Below are positions 7,765 through 15,143 of a stretch of 19,185 nt of DNA, piece by piece. The first letter of the stretch is position 1. Every line of letters starts with the position of its first letter. A program made the position numbers and the translations under genes. This stretch comes from Pleurocapsa sp. MO_226.B13 (lineage in GTDB: Bacteria > Cyanobacteriota > Cyanobacteriia > Cyanobacteriales > Xenococcaceae), in contig JASJEI010000277.1 in assembly GCA_030064795.1 (NCBI GenBank), positions 1 through 19,185 of the forward strand. The letters run 5' to 3'. A model generated the notes under the pieces. It saw only the letters and a list, made by a program, of their open reading frames with translations, was not told the DNA's origin and ran no database searches.

Positions 7765-8649
7765 CTAGAGTTCATTATGTTTGCGATAAGCTTGGGGGGT
7801 TGTGCCGATCGAGCGACGAAACTGGGTTGAGAAATGAGCATGGCTGCTAAATCCACTTTCGTATGCTACCTCAACGATCGATAAGTCCGTATTTACGAGT
7901 AGTTGCTTTGCTTTACTGGTGCGATGATTCATCAGGTATTCACGGGGAGTCTGTCCTGTTGCCTTCTTAAACATTCGCGTGAAGTGGACGCTGCTATAGC
8001 CCGTGAGATTGGCTAAATCGGCGATCGCGATCTTGGTTGTATCATGGGCTTCGATATATTCTTGCACTTTTACTAGAAGATGTGTGGGTAACTTGCCGAC
8101 TTTGGGTATCTTAATTTTTGACACTGCATAGCTGTTTACTAAATGCACGGCTAGCACGTTCATCACCGATTCGAGAAACAGTTTGTTGGAAACACCATGT
8201 AACAATCGGTCGGTTCGGACAGTTGCTGCTAACTGACGGATGAGCGGATCGTCTGAGATGTTAAACTCTAAAATTTCCAGCGATCGTCCCTCGGTAGTTT
8301 CAGGAATGCTGGTGGCAATAAATTCTGGTGCCAGGTAAAAATTGACTAATTCTCCCGCACGATCCAACGCCAAGCCGTGGGGTTGTCCACTGGGAACTAC
8401 ATAACACTGCCCTACCTGTACCTCTTGATGCTTGTGTCTTGCCGAAGCAGAATGCCACGAGGTGATTCCTTTTGCTCGCTCGAACGGCACTGTAATCTGA
8501 TGAGTATGATGTTCGTGAGTATTAAACAAGTCTGGTTCTAAGCTGGCGTGGTGTAACCCGCTTTGTCGATCGAGTAAGAGATGATAGTGAACTGCCCCTC
8601 CTGCTTGGCGGGGCATCGCTGGCTTTCCCGTGCGCGAATCAATCAGCAT
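7765..8649 (-). CDS. AraC/XylS-family transcriptional regulator
   Basis: A 294-residue regulator. The N-terminal half has a cupin-like ligand-binding character (HEHHTHQITVPFE and YVVPSGQPHGL). The C-terminal 100 residues carry the two helix-turn-helix motifs of the AraC family. The first is at about 208-229 (IADLANLTGYSSVHFTRMFK). The second is at about 257-279 (SIVEVAYESGFSSHAHFSTQF), with the family signature ending GTTPQAYRK. The start at 8649 is supported by GAGGA (8658-8654) four bases upstream. It is divergently transcribed from the SDR and MFS genes, the usual layout for a local regulator responding to the substrate of its neighbours. The effector is unknown. The gene end abuts a transposase remnant. 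Confidence 0.92.
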   Translation of the reverse strand: MLIDSRTGKPAMPRQAGGAVHYHLLLDRQSGLHHASLEPDLFNTHEHHTHQITVPFERAKGITSWHSASARHKHQEVQVGQCYVVPSGQPHGLALDRAGELVNFYLAPEFIATSIPETTEGRSLEILEFNISDDPLIRQLAATVRTDRLLHGVSNKLFLESVMNVLAVHLVNSYAVSKIKIPKVGKLPTHLLVKVQEYIEAHDTTKIAIADLANLTGYSSVHFTRMFKKATGQTPREYLMNHRTSKAKQLLVNTDLSIVEVAYESGFSSHAHFSTQFRRSIGTTPQAYRKHNEL

Positions 8650-8837
8650 AAAATCCTCGTAACGCTGTAGTTAATTAACTTCCCGATTCTGAAACAAGTC
8701 TCTTAGGCTTCATTATAAATTTGAAGATGATAAAAAACCTAAAACCTTGGCAAATGCATGAAAGACTTTAGCGGTATTTTTTTTGATAATCAAGCTATCA
8801 ATCAATTTACTAGAAAAGGTTTTAGAGGTTAGTCACA
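8650..8837. promoter_or_regulatory. divergent control region between the AraC regulator and SDR genes
   Basis: 188 bp without a gene. It contains the AraC ribosome-binding site, a perfect 10-bp palindrome GTTAATTAAC (8669-8678), and an AT-rich segment with CTTCA...TGAAG arms (about 8708-8726) holding a TATAAA-like box. AGAGG at 8824-8828 is the SDR ribosome-binding site. The regulator's binding sites are likely here, but which element is the operator is inference. Confidence 0.45.
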
Positions 8838-9584
8838 ATGGATTTATCTACTCAAAAAATTGCTATTGTCACAGGTGCATCGCGGGGAATCGGTCGCGCG
8901 ATCGCCAAAAGGCTCTCATTAGACGGATTTGCAGTAGTGGTCAACTATGCCCACAATCGGGAGCAAGCCGAAGCGGTTGTTCGAGAGATTCATGGTGAAG
9001 GGGGAGATGCGATCGCCGTGCCAGGGGATGTTTCTAAGGCACAAGATGTGGAATCGCTGTTCGATTGGGCTGAAAAAACCTATGGCGGTGTGGATGTTTT
9101 AATCAATAACGCGGGCATTCAAACTCCAAAACCGATCGACATCGCCGATACAGACGACGAGTTATACGACAAGATATTCAACGTCAATACCCGTGGCACA
9201 TTTCTCACGCTGCGACAAGCTGCTCGACGCTTGCGAGAGGGTGGACATATTGTGAACTTTTCAACCAGTGCTATTGGTCTGGCAATGCCAGGTTACGCTA
9301 TCTATTCTGGCGCGAAAATTGCGGTGGAAATCTTTACCAATATTATGGCAAAGGAATTACGGGGACGGAATATTACCGTCAATGCGATCGCCCCTGGACC
9401 AACGGCAACCGACTTATTCTATCAAGGCAAATCCGCAGAATTGATTGAGAAGTTTGCCCATAAAGCACCCCTAGAGCGTTTGGGACAACCCGATGATATT
9501 GCCAGCGCAGTGGCATTCTTAGTCAGTCCCGAAGGCAGTTGGGTAAACGGTCAAATCCTCCGAGTTAATGGTGGAATTGTGTAA
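8838..9584 (+). CDS. classical short-chain dehydrogenase/reductase
   Basis: A 248-residue SDR, the usual length of the classical type. The cofactor motif TGASRGIG is at 12-19, NNAG at 90-93, the structural Asn in FNVNTRG (about 117), the catalytic Ser in VNFSTSA (142 or 144), and YxxxK as YSGAK (Tyr156, Lys160). APGPTATDL and the C-terminal NGQILRVNGGIV are also typical of 3-oxoacyl-ACP-reductase-like SDRs. It reduces or oxidises a carbonyl with NAD(P)H; the basic residues after the first strand are not decisive for the cofactor. AGAGG lies nine bases before the ATG. It is followed 38 bp later by an MFS transporter and faces an AraC regulator, suggesting a small-molecule detoxification or catabolic unit, not fatty-acid synthesis. 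Confidence 0.92.
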   Translation: MDLSTQKIAIVTGASRGIGRAIAKRLSLDGFAVVVNYAHNREQAEAVVREIHGEGGDAIAVPGDVSKAQDVESLFDWAEKTYGGVDVLINNAGIQTPKPIDIADTDDELYDKIFNVNTRGTFLTLRQAARRLREGGHIVNFSTSAIGLAMPGYAIYSGAKIAVEIFTNIMAKELRGRNITVNAIAPGPTATDLFYQGKSAELIEKFAHKAPLERLGQPDDIASAVAFLVSPEGSWVNGQILRVNGGIV

Positions 9585-9622
9585 TCTAAAAAACTTTTAA
9601 AACAATACAAAATTTAAGAAAA

Positions 9623-10828
9623 ATGCAAATGTCTGACAAGTTGAATCCTGCCAGTAGAAGCACTAAACCTGTTTATCAGGATGTGAATCTTCTGATTGTT
9701 GTTAGTATTACCCTAATGGAACTTTTGGGAACAATGAGCATCAATCCTGTCTTACCTGGGATAGCTCGTGAATTTGAACTATCACCACAGCAGATTGGTT
9801 GGGTAACTACCGCGTTTGTTGTCCCCATTGCGGTCGGAGCTCCTATATGTGGTGTCCTGGCAGATCGCTTTGGTCGAAAAGCCATTCTAGTTCCGTCACT
9901 ATTTCTATTTGCGATCGCAGGGGTTGCTTGCGCCTTTGCTCCCAATTTTCAAATCCTTTTGGTGTGGCGGTTTCTGCAAGGGGTTGGGGCAGCGAGTTTA
10001 GAGGCACTGGCACTGACGCTGATTTGCGATCTATATACTGGGAAGCAATTGACCGCAGCAATGGGATTTAATGCCAGCGCGATCGGAATGAGTTTGGCAG
10101 TGTATCCTTTGCTGGGCGGTGGATTGGCATCAATGGGGTGGCGAAAGGCATTTGCGTTGCCCTTAGTGGCTTTTCTCGTGGGGATGTGGTTGTGGCGATC
10201 GCTGCGACTGCCCGAACAGCAGCACTATTCAGATTTCGACTTCAAGCTTTACTTGAGACATATTTGGAGCAGTATTCGTCGCGGTCGGGTTGTTAAGCTG
10301 TTATTCATAATAATCGCGCTTTTTGTTCTCTTGTTTGGTGCTTACTTAACCTACATTCCTACCGTGGCAACGTCTCTCGGTGCCTCTGAGATCGAGATCG
10401 GGATCTTGTTGGCAAGCATGGCAGTGTTTTTTGCTTTAACTTCATCACAACTGGGGTTGTTGGCGCGATCGCTTTCTGAACTGACTCTCATCAAGATTTC
10501 CTTCTCGATCTACACATTGGCATTAGTCATAACACCTGCAATCGATCGCATCTGGATGTTATTCATTCCCAGCATCCTGTTTGGAATCGCACATGGAATT
10601 GTCTTTCCCACAACACAAGCACTCTTGGCGGAATTAGCTCCCAACCACAATCGGGCGGGTTTTATGGCAGTGGTGGCAATTGCAGTACCCCTAGGACAGG
10701 CACTAGGTCCAGTATTGGGAGGGTTAGCGTTTGGTGTCTGGGAAATTAGAGGAGTCTTTTACGCAGGTACGTTTTTAGCGATCGCAACTTTGGTTTTACT
10801 TAACTACTTGATACCTCGCACAAGATAG
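9623..10828 (+). CDS. MFS transporter, drug/sugar efflux type (DHA1-like)
   Basis: A 401-residue protein with about 12 membrane segments. MFS motif A is clear after helix 2: GVLADRFGRK (77-86). The N-terminal segment LLGTMSINPVLPGIAREF and helix-4 RFLQGVGAAS are characteristic of the DHA1 efflux group that includes Bcr/CflA, EmrD and AraJ-like transporters. It likely exports a small organic molecule using the proton gradient; the substrate is unknown. Starts at 9623 or 9629 (MQMSD) are both possible; neither has a strong ribosome-binding site. It follows the SDR by 38 bp, almost certainly one transcript, probably controlled by the divergent AraC regulator. A broken ORF with its own ribosome-binding site follows 23 bp later. 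Confidence 0.9.
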   Translation: MQMSDKLNPASRSTKPVYQDVNLLIVVSITLMELLGTMSINPVLPGIAREFELSPQQIGWVTTAFVVPIAVGAPICGVLADRFGRKAILVPSLFLFAIAGVACAFAPNFQILLVWRFLQGVGAASLEALALTLICDLYTGKQLTAAMGFNASAIGMSLAVYPLLGGGLASMGWRKAFALPLVAFLVGMWLWRSLRLPEQQHYSDFDFKLYLRHIWSSIRRGRVVKLLFIIIALFVLLFGAYLTYIPTVATSLGASEIEIGILLASMAVFFALTSSQLGLLARSLSELTLIKISFSIYTLALVITPAIDRIWMLFIPSILFGIAHGIVFPTTQALLAELAPNHNRAGFMAVVAIAVPLGQALGPVLGGLAFGVWEIRGVFYAGTFLAIATLVLLNYLIPRTR

Positions 10829-10851
10829 TCACATAACATCAAGGAGTTTCT

Positions 10852-11046
10852 ATGACATATTTCCGCAAATCTTCCTGGCGTACTTGCTACGCCTTTGTTC
10901 TTTCCCTAACCTTTTGCCTGCTACAGCCTGCCTCCGCGCAGATAGCGTAAAGCTTAGTCGCAACGACCCCTGAAACTGCGCCAACCTTTCCCCATCGAGA
11001 ACTACTAACTACTAACTACCGTACTAAAAAAAATTTACTCATCTAG
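10852..11046 (+). pseudogene. broken gene for an exported protein (signal peptide only)
   Basis: AAGGAG lies six bases before the ATG. The ORF starts with a good Sec signal: basic MTYFRKSSWR, a hydrophobic core AFVLSLTFCLL, and PASAQ as cleavage site. An in-frame TAA at 10948-10950 then ends it at 32 residues. The same frame continues with coding character (SLVATTPETAPTFPHRE) until it runs into a heptamer repeat at 11000 and stops at 11044. The strong start and close spacing to the MFS gene suggest it was the third gene of the SDR-MFS operon, and that its body was lost. No family can be named from what is left. Confidence 0.55.
11000..11020. repeat. heptamer tandem repeat (AACTACT unit)
   Basis: Three adjacent 7-mers, AACTACT, AACTACT and AACTACC. 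One unit, AACTACT, also occurs in the array at 376-424. It sits at the point where the broken exported-protein ORF loses coding character. The surrounding gap 11047-11191 contains the paired palindromes and no other gene. Confidence 0.65.
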
Positions 11047-11101
11047 TTGACTTAAAAATCAATTTTGGTTATGCTTAATTTATTGTTGATTTAAAAATCA
11101 A
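11047..11101. promoter_or_regulatory. two copies of a 16-bp palindrome, candidate operators
   Basis: TTGACTTAAAAATCAA at 11047-11062 and TTGATTTAAAAATCAA at 11086-11101, starts 39 bp apart. The second is a perfect inverted repeat, TTGATT-TAAA-AATCAA. The identity extends to about 20 bp. They lie 90-145 bp upstream of the first coiled-coil gene, a plausible site for a dimeric regulator. Function is inferred. Confidence 0.45.
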
Positions 11102-11191
11102 TTTCAGAAGACTTTAAATCCTGAAATCTCAGTCCAGACAGGGTTTATAGCAAAAAGCATCGATTGAATTTTAACGGTAAGTAGAGCAACG

Positions 11192-12160
11192 ATGAGCAAA
11201 GATAATCTCAGAGACAACAAACAAGCAATAGCAACAGCATTTCAACAACTGTTACATCAATATCGACAAGGAGAATCTAAAATAGCGACGAAAGAAGAAG
11301 AAGCAGAGAAAAATAAAAATAAACAACTATTAAATAAAACCATGGATTATACGGTTGATAATATTATCAACGGCATGGCTTCTTTACAACTAAGCTTTGG
11401 TACTGTGGTTGGTGAATTAACCGAAAACTTGACTGCTGAATCTGATAAATTAGAAGAACTTAAAAAGGCGATCGCCGTAGAAACAGAACATTTACAACAG
11501 TTAAATCAGGTTCGGTTAGTTGCCGATGCTCTCTATATTTTAGATCGAGAACATCAAGAAAAATTATCCTCGATTCAGGCTCAAACCAAAGAAGAAAAAG
11601 AAGTTTTAGAAAAGGAAATTTTGCAAACTAAAAAAGAATGGAGCAAAGAGCAAAAACAATTTGAAACGAAAATTGAAGAAGCAGCACAATTAATAATTAA
11701 ACAAAGAGAAGCCGAACAAGCAGATTATCAATATGAATTAGAACGGCAAAGAACAATTGAAAATGACGAATATGAAGAAAATAAACGTTTACAAGCTAGG
11801 GAATTAACAGAGCAAGAAGCTTTAAAAAATAAAGATTGGTCGGAGCGAGAGAAATATCTAGCTGACCATAAAAAAGAATATTTAAAAAATAAAGAACAAA
11901 TTGAAGGCTTTGAAACAAAACTAAAAGAAGAATATAATAAAGCCAAAGGTAATGCCATTAAAGAAGCTGATAGTAAATACAAAGTACAAGCAGAACTAAA
12001 AGAAAAAGAATGGCTGGCAAATCAACGGGGATATGAATTAAAAATAGAATCTTTAACAGCAGTAATTGAAAGACAAACTCAACAAATTGCCGAAATTACG
12101 GCTCAATTACAAGAAGTTAATACCCAAGCCCAGAACTTAGCCATGCAAGCATTTCAATAA
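11192..12160 (+). CDS. coiled-coil protein A of a tandem paralogous pair, unknown function
   Basis: A 322-residue soluble protein, extremely rich in Glu, Lys and Gln, with no Cys. A short N-terminal helix (1-30) and charged linker precede a more conserved block at 52-118 (YTVDNIINGMASLQLSFG, then ELTENLTAESDKLEELKKAI). A long predicted coiled coil runs from about 120 to 290. The C-terminal block ends AQLQEVNTQAQNLAMQAF. It shares block order and many residues with the next gene: TxxNLTAES.KLE..K.AIA.E pairs with SEQLIAEASQLETIKNAIATE, and YELKIESL with YQLKIEAL. No signal, membrane segment, ATPase or nuclease motif is present. I do not recognise it. Heteropolymer- or scaffold-forming coiled-coil pairs exist in cyanobacteria, but whether this is one is only a hypothesis. 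Confidence 0.8.
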   Translation: MSKDNLRDNKQAIATAFQQLLHQYRQGESKIATKEEEAEKNKNKQLLNKTMDYTVDNIINGMASLQLSFGTVVGELTENLTAESDKLEELKKAIAVETEHLQQLNQVRLVADALYILDREHQEKLSSIQAQTKEEKEVLEKEILQTKKEWSKEQKQFETKIEEAAQLIIKQREAEQADYQYELERQRTIENDEYEENKRLQARELTEQEALKNKDWSEREKYLADHKKEYLKNKEQIEGFETKLKEEYNKAKGNAIKEADSKYKVQAELKEKEWLANQRGYELKIESLTAVIERQTQQIAEITAQLQEVNTQAQNLAMQAFQ

Positions 12161-12206
12161 TCGATGACTAGTTAACAGCGAAGATTTAACAGTTACTTAT
12201 TCCTTG

Positions 12207-12227
12207 TTTCTCATTTCTCATTTCTTA
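12207..12227. repeat. heptamer tandem repeat (TTTCTCA unit)
   Basis: Three adjacent 7-mers, TTTCTCA, TTTCTCA and TTTCTTA, in the 77-bp gap between the two coiled-coil genes. Confidence 0.65.
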
Positions 12228-12237
12228 GTTAAATATT

Positions 12238-13314
12238 ATGTCAATTAATTCTAAAAACACCAAAGCCGAAATCTTAGCAGCCTATAAAGAGCTAGAAAAA
12301 CAAAAGAAAAGCTTAGAAGCTGAGATTAAGAAATCTCTCAAAAATAGTCCTGTAGTTAATCCAAATATTAGCCAAACGGCTGTAAAGAAAACAGTACCAT
12401 TAATAAACAAAAATAGTACTAGAGATATTGCCGATACCATTCATTCTTTAGCACAAATTCAAACTAATTTTGGTGGAGCGGTCAGTAATTTATCAGAACA
12501 ATTGATTGCCGAAGCGAGTCAATTAGAAACGATAAAAAATGCGATCGCAACCGAAAAATTAGAATTAGAAGAGCTACATCAATTGACAAAAGTTGAGGAG
12601 TCAATCCTCGATAAATTAATCGAGCAATATCAAGTTAATGCCAAAAGATTTGCCGAACAATTAAGTCAACAAGAAGAAAGCGATCGCCAAGAAATCGAAA
12701 CTTTAAAACAAGCTTGGCTCAAAGAACAAGAAACACATACTTTATTTGTTAAAACTAGAAATGAAGACTATCGCAAAGCTCAGCAACGAGAAAAAGAAGA
12801 GTATGAATACAATCTAGATTTAGCCAGAGATTTAGATGAAGAAGAATACGAACAAGAGAAAAAGCAGAGACAACAAGAATTAGAATCAACTCGTCAAACA
12901 TTAGAAAAACAATGGCAGGAAAAAGAAGCAGAAATTGCCCAACAAGAACGAGAATATAGAGAAGCTCGAGAAAAAGTAGCAGCTTTTGAAGAACAGTTAC
13001 GGGCAAAAATTAAGCGAGGCAAAGAAGAAGGGCAAGGTATTGGTGCTTATCAAGCAAGAGTTAAAGGCGATCTAAGAGCTAAAGAAATTGAAGGGGAAAC
13101 TCGCAACTATCAGCTAAAAATTGAAGCTTTAGAACAGACAATTAAACAGCAAGAAAATCGAATCAATAAACTTGCTCAACAGCTAGACGCTTCTTTACAA
13201 CAGGTACAAGATTTAGCAGTCAAAGCAATTGAAGGTACATCTAATCGTAACTCCTTTGAAGCCATGAAAGCGATCGCGATGGAACAAGCCAAAACTCAAC
13301 AAAAAGGCAAATAA
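12238..13314 (+). CDS. coiled-coil protein B of a tandem paralogous pair, unknown function
   Basis: A 358-residue paralog of the preceding protein. Compared with it, the N-terminus is longer (MSINSKNTKAEILAAYKELE, then a Lys-rich helix and a flexible, Ser/Asn-rich link to residue 61). The conserved block is at 62-125 (DIADTIHSLAQIQTNFGGA, EQLIAEASQLETIKNAIATE). A very long charged coiled coil spans about 125-315, with a Gly break at KEEGQGIGAYQAR that could be a hinge. The end block QVQDLAVKAIEGTSN matches the partner's QAQNLAMQAF. It is cytosolic with no catalytic motif. Same strand and 77 bp apart, so the two are probably one transcript encoding interacting partners (inference). An AT-rich hairpin at 13459-13485 may end the transcript. 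Confidence 0.8.
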   Translation: MSINSKNTKAEILAAYKELEKQKKSLEAEIKKSLKNSPVVNPNISQTAVKKTVPLINKNSTRDIADTIHSLAQIQTNFGGAVSNLSEQLIAEASQLETIKNAIATEKLELEELHQLTKVEESILDKLIEQYQVNAKRFAEQLSQQEESDRQEIETLKQAWLKEQETHTLFVKTRNEDYRKAQQREKEEYEYNLDLARDLDEEEYEQEKKQRQQELESTRQTLEKQWQEKEAEIAQQEREYREAREKVAAFEEQLRAKIKRGKEEGQGIGAYQARVKGDLRAKEIEGETRNYQLKIEALEQTIKQQENRINKLAQQLDASLQQVQDLAVKAIEGTSNRNSFEAMKAIAMEQAKTQQKGK

Positions 13315-13334
13315 ATATCGCAGTACGTTCATTG

Positions 13335-13402
13335 GTTAGGACAAGTCTACTTAATTATTCGTAAGTAATGATTAATGAGTAATAAGTAATAACTGTCCTA
13401 AC
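13335..13402. repeat. 9-bp inverted repeat enclosing a heptamer array
   Basis: GTTAGGACA (13335-13343) and TGTCCTAAC (13394-13402) are perfect inverted copies with 50 bp between them. Inside lie four 7-mers, TAAGTAA, TGATTAA, TGAGTAA and TAAGTAA (13362-13389). The arms could form a large hairpin or be the ends of a tiny element. Confidence 0.5.
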
Positions 13403-13458
13403 AAAGAGTGTGTATTGTTATAACTCATAGAAATCAAATATCAGATTTTCTAGGGTGT

Positions 13459-13485
13459 GTAGAGATAGATTATATTTATCTCTAC
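13459..13485 (+). terminator. possible terminator hairpin downstream of the coiled-coil genes
   Basis: Perfect 9-bp stem GTAGAGATA/TATCTCTAC with a 9-base loop, followed by TTTCTTGT. The stem is AT-rich and the T-run imperfect, so the call is tentative. Confidence 0.35.
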
Positions 13486-13561
13486 TTTCTTGTATCTTGT
13501 TCAGGAAAATAGCCAACAGCTAAAAACTAACAGTTTTTTATGCTGATTCAGAACGGACATC

Positions 13562-13771
13562 TCACGAGTCTGAGGTCTTTTTGTCAACTGTGTCCTCATC
13601 CAAAGCTTTTTGCAAAGTCTGTCTAACAAATTCCTGCCAATTTTTTTTTTGCTTTAGCTTGGTTTTCAATGACAAAGGCATCCTGACGTTGACTTGCTCG
13701 GTACAGGCTTCTTCTCGATCGGTTTTAAAACCATGCTTGTACAAATTTGGATTTCCCTTATAATTTGCCAT
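13562..13771 (-). CDS. small ribbon-helix-helix-like protein
   Basis: A 69-residue protein. The core TEQVNVRMPLSLKTKLKQ followed by NWQEFVRQTLQKALDE has the pattern of a ribbon-helix-helix (CopG/Arc-like) DNA-binding protein: a short strand with alternating polar residues (about 24-30), helix 33-41, a turn at the Asn-Trp, and helix 45-58. The N-terminal MANYKGNPN segment is a form I associate with small proteins common in cyanobacteria. It probably binds DNA as a dimer and may regulate itself or the divergent gene at 13883. No toxin-like partner is recognised next to it, so an antitoxin role is unproven. ATG start at 13771. Confidence 0.65.
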   Translation of the reverse strand: MANYKGNPNLYKHGFKTDREEACTEQVNVRMPLSLKTKLKQKKNWQEFVRQTLQKALDEDTVDKKTSDS

Positions 13772-13882
13772 AAATTAATTGGTTAACACATTGTTCGTGT
13801 ATAATAATTGTAATTGGCGATCGCCCATTTCCGTGACAAGAATTAACGATCGCTCCAATAATACGTTCACACGCAGTTAACG

Positions 13883-14344
13883 ATGAACAATCTTAGTATA
13901 TCCCAACCAATCAACCGTCTTCTATCCTCGGAACAAATCGAGGCTATCCTGTGTACCCTGCTAATCAACTGCCCCGTGCGTATCCTAAGAGTTATCGCTC
14001 GTACTGGCAAGTTCGCCCAATCCGTCTCCTGGGTCTACATCGAAAACGAAATCACCGAGCAGCGTAGTAGTACGTTCATCTCCTTTGCCGATCTAGAAGA
14101 AGCCTTTTGGGCTTGGCTGGAGACGGTAAAGCTGCTAGCATTGGCAGTCTGGCAGAGAATCGGAATCTCCAAGGCAGTTTGGGCGATTGTGCCAGTCGGA
14201 GCCAAGGTACATCATCGGCAGTTGGGCTGGTGCCGAGTAGTAGAAAAAGACCTGAGCCAATCTCAGCACTTGCCCCGCTTTTGGGTCGAAATCGACGATA
14301 GACTGGAGAAAGTAGACCCCTGCCAAGTATACTATCTTAACTAG
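13883..14344 (+). CDS. hypothetical protein, 153 residues
   Basis: I do not recognise this protein. The N-terminal 100 residues are mixed, with two Cys (24 and 30), a Trp/Phe-rich helix (FADLEEAFWAWLETVKLLALAVW, about 68-90) and no signal peptide. The C-terminal 45 residues look like a small beta barrel: VGAKVHHRQLGWCRVVEKD and RFWVEIDDRLEKVDPCQVYYL resemble SH3/KOW-type folds. Codon use is richer in C-ending codons (TCC, ATC, CTG) than in neighbours, suggesting a different history. It faces the ribbon-helix-helix gene across 111 bp and ends nine bases before the convergent ABA4-like gene. Confidence 0.65.
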   Translation: MNNLSISQPINRLLSSEQIEAILCTLLINCPVRILRVIARTGKFAQSVSWVYIENEITEQRSSTFISFADLEEAFWAWLETVKLLALAVWQRIGISKAVWAIVPVGAKVHHRQLGWCRVVEKDLSQSQHLPRFWVEIDDRLEKVDPCQVYYLN

Positions 14345-14353
14345 ATTGACAGT

Positions 14354-14806
14354 TCAGGAAACAGCAGAATCCATAGTAGTTTCTTCCAGATTTTTGTCAG
14401 AGAAAAAGAAGCTAGTAATAATATGGGACAGCAAACCTACTGGCCCAAAGAAAAGACAGAAAATCAGAGAATGAATTGTCCAGATCTGCTTTTCTTGACC
14501 TTGCCAATAGATCCACCTGCCGATAAATAAATCCATAACCAAAAAGTGAACCCATCCCGCACCTGCCGAACCTTCTAGAGAGAAAAAAGCAGCGATATCT
14601 TGCAGGTTAGGATTAGCGAGAGTAGAAAATAGTTCGGGATCGAAGCTGGCAGCTAGATAATAGATATATAAGCCGATCAAAGGTAAAAAAGGTAGATAAG
14701 AACCCATGACTTTTTTGGTAACTCCCCAATTAGGCAGTAAAATCATTAAAGTCCAAAAGGGCAGAATGTATAAATTAGCGAGATCGAACAGGCGATCGAA
14801 AGTCAT
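14354..14806 (-). CDS. ABA4-like (DUF4281) integral membrane protein
   Basis: A 150-residue protein with about four membrane helices (about 8-25, 36-52, 83-100, 112-133). The motifs FDLANLYILPFWTLMILLP and GWVHFLVMDLFIGRW (His87, Asp92) are the family signature of plant ABA4, needed for neoxanthin formation. Bacterial members are common in cyanobacteria and their reaction is not well defined. ATG at 14806 is preferred over an in-frame TTG at 14815. Near its end, EETTMDSAVS is a polar tail. It is convergent with the 153-residue gene, nine bases between stop codons. A carotenoid-related role is inferred from family only. Confidence 0.8.
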   Translation of the reverse strand: MTFDRLFDLANLYILPFWTLMILLPNWGVTKKVMGSYLPFLPLIGLYIYYLAASFDPELFSTLANPNLQDIAAFFSLEGSAGAGWVHFLVMDLFIGRWIYWQGQEKQIWTIHSLIFCLFFGPVGLLSHIITSFFFSDKNLEETTMDSAVS

Positions 14807-14907
14807 AATTTGCAAGCTGGAATTTTGAACAATACTTGCATTATAGATATTTACTTATTTCCCTGCTCTTAAAGATTGAAGCTCGATTCTGGGTAGATAA
14901 TAGAAAT

Positions 14908-15143
14908 ATGAACCTCAAAGCACTATTGTTTCTCGTTCCTTGTTACCTACTGGTAAATACTAATCTAGTTCGCGCTCAAGTAATTGAGGACAATACTCTC
15001 TCTACCGAAGTCACTACCGAAAACAATCGCGACTTTACAGTTAATGCGGGAGAGCAACGAGGCAATAATTTATTTCATAGTTTTCGGGAATTTTCCGTAC
15101 CTAGTAATGGTTCGGTATTTTTCGATAATGCCGTCACGATTCA
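14908..15143 (+). pseudogene. 5' fragment of a two-partner-secretion filamentous exoprotein gene
   Basis: From the ATG at 14908, residues 1-23 form a signal peptide (MNLKALLFLVPCYLLVNTNLVRAQ). Then comes the start of the TPS/haemagglutination-activity domain of cyanobacterial exoproteins: DNTLSTEVTTENNRDFTV, GEQRGNNLFHSFREF and GSVFFDNAVTIQ. Intact proteins continue with NIFSRVTGG and NPNGI, recognised by an outer-membrane TpsB porin. Here the match ends at 15143 and the sequence becomes a TnpB fragment on the other strand. The remaining exoprotein (normally many hundreds of residues) is absent from the window. Confidence 0.8.

Noticed and set aside
10852..10950. A genuine 32-residue secreted peptide gene.
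   Set aside because: The frame keeps coding character after the stop codon and the mature part would be only three residues, so a broken gene is likelier.
13581..13763. Plus-strand ORF opposite the ribbon-helix-helix gene.
   Set aside because: It mirrors the real gene, has a Cys/Phe-rich low-complexity product and no start signals.
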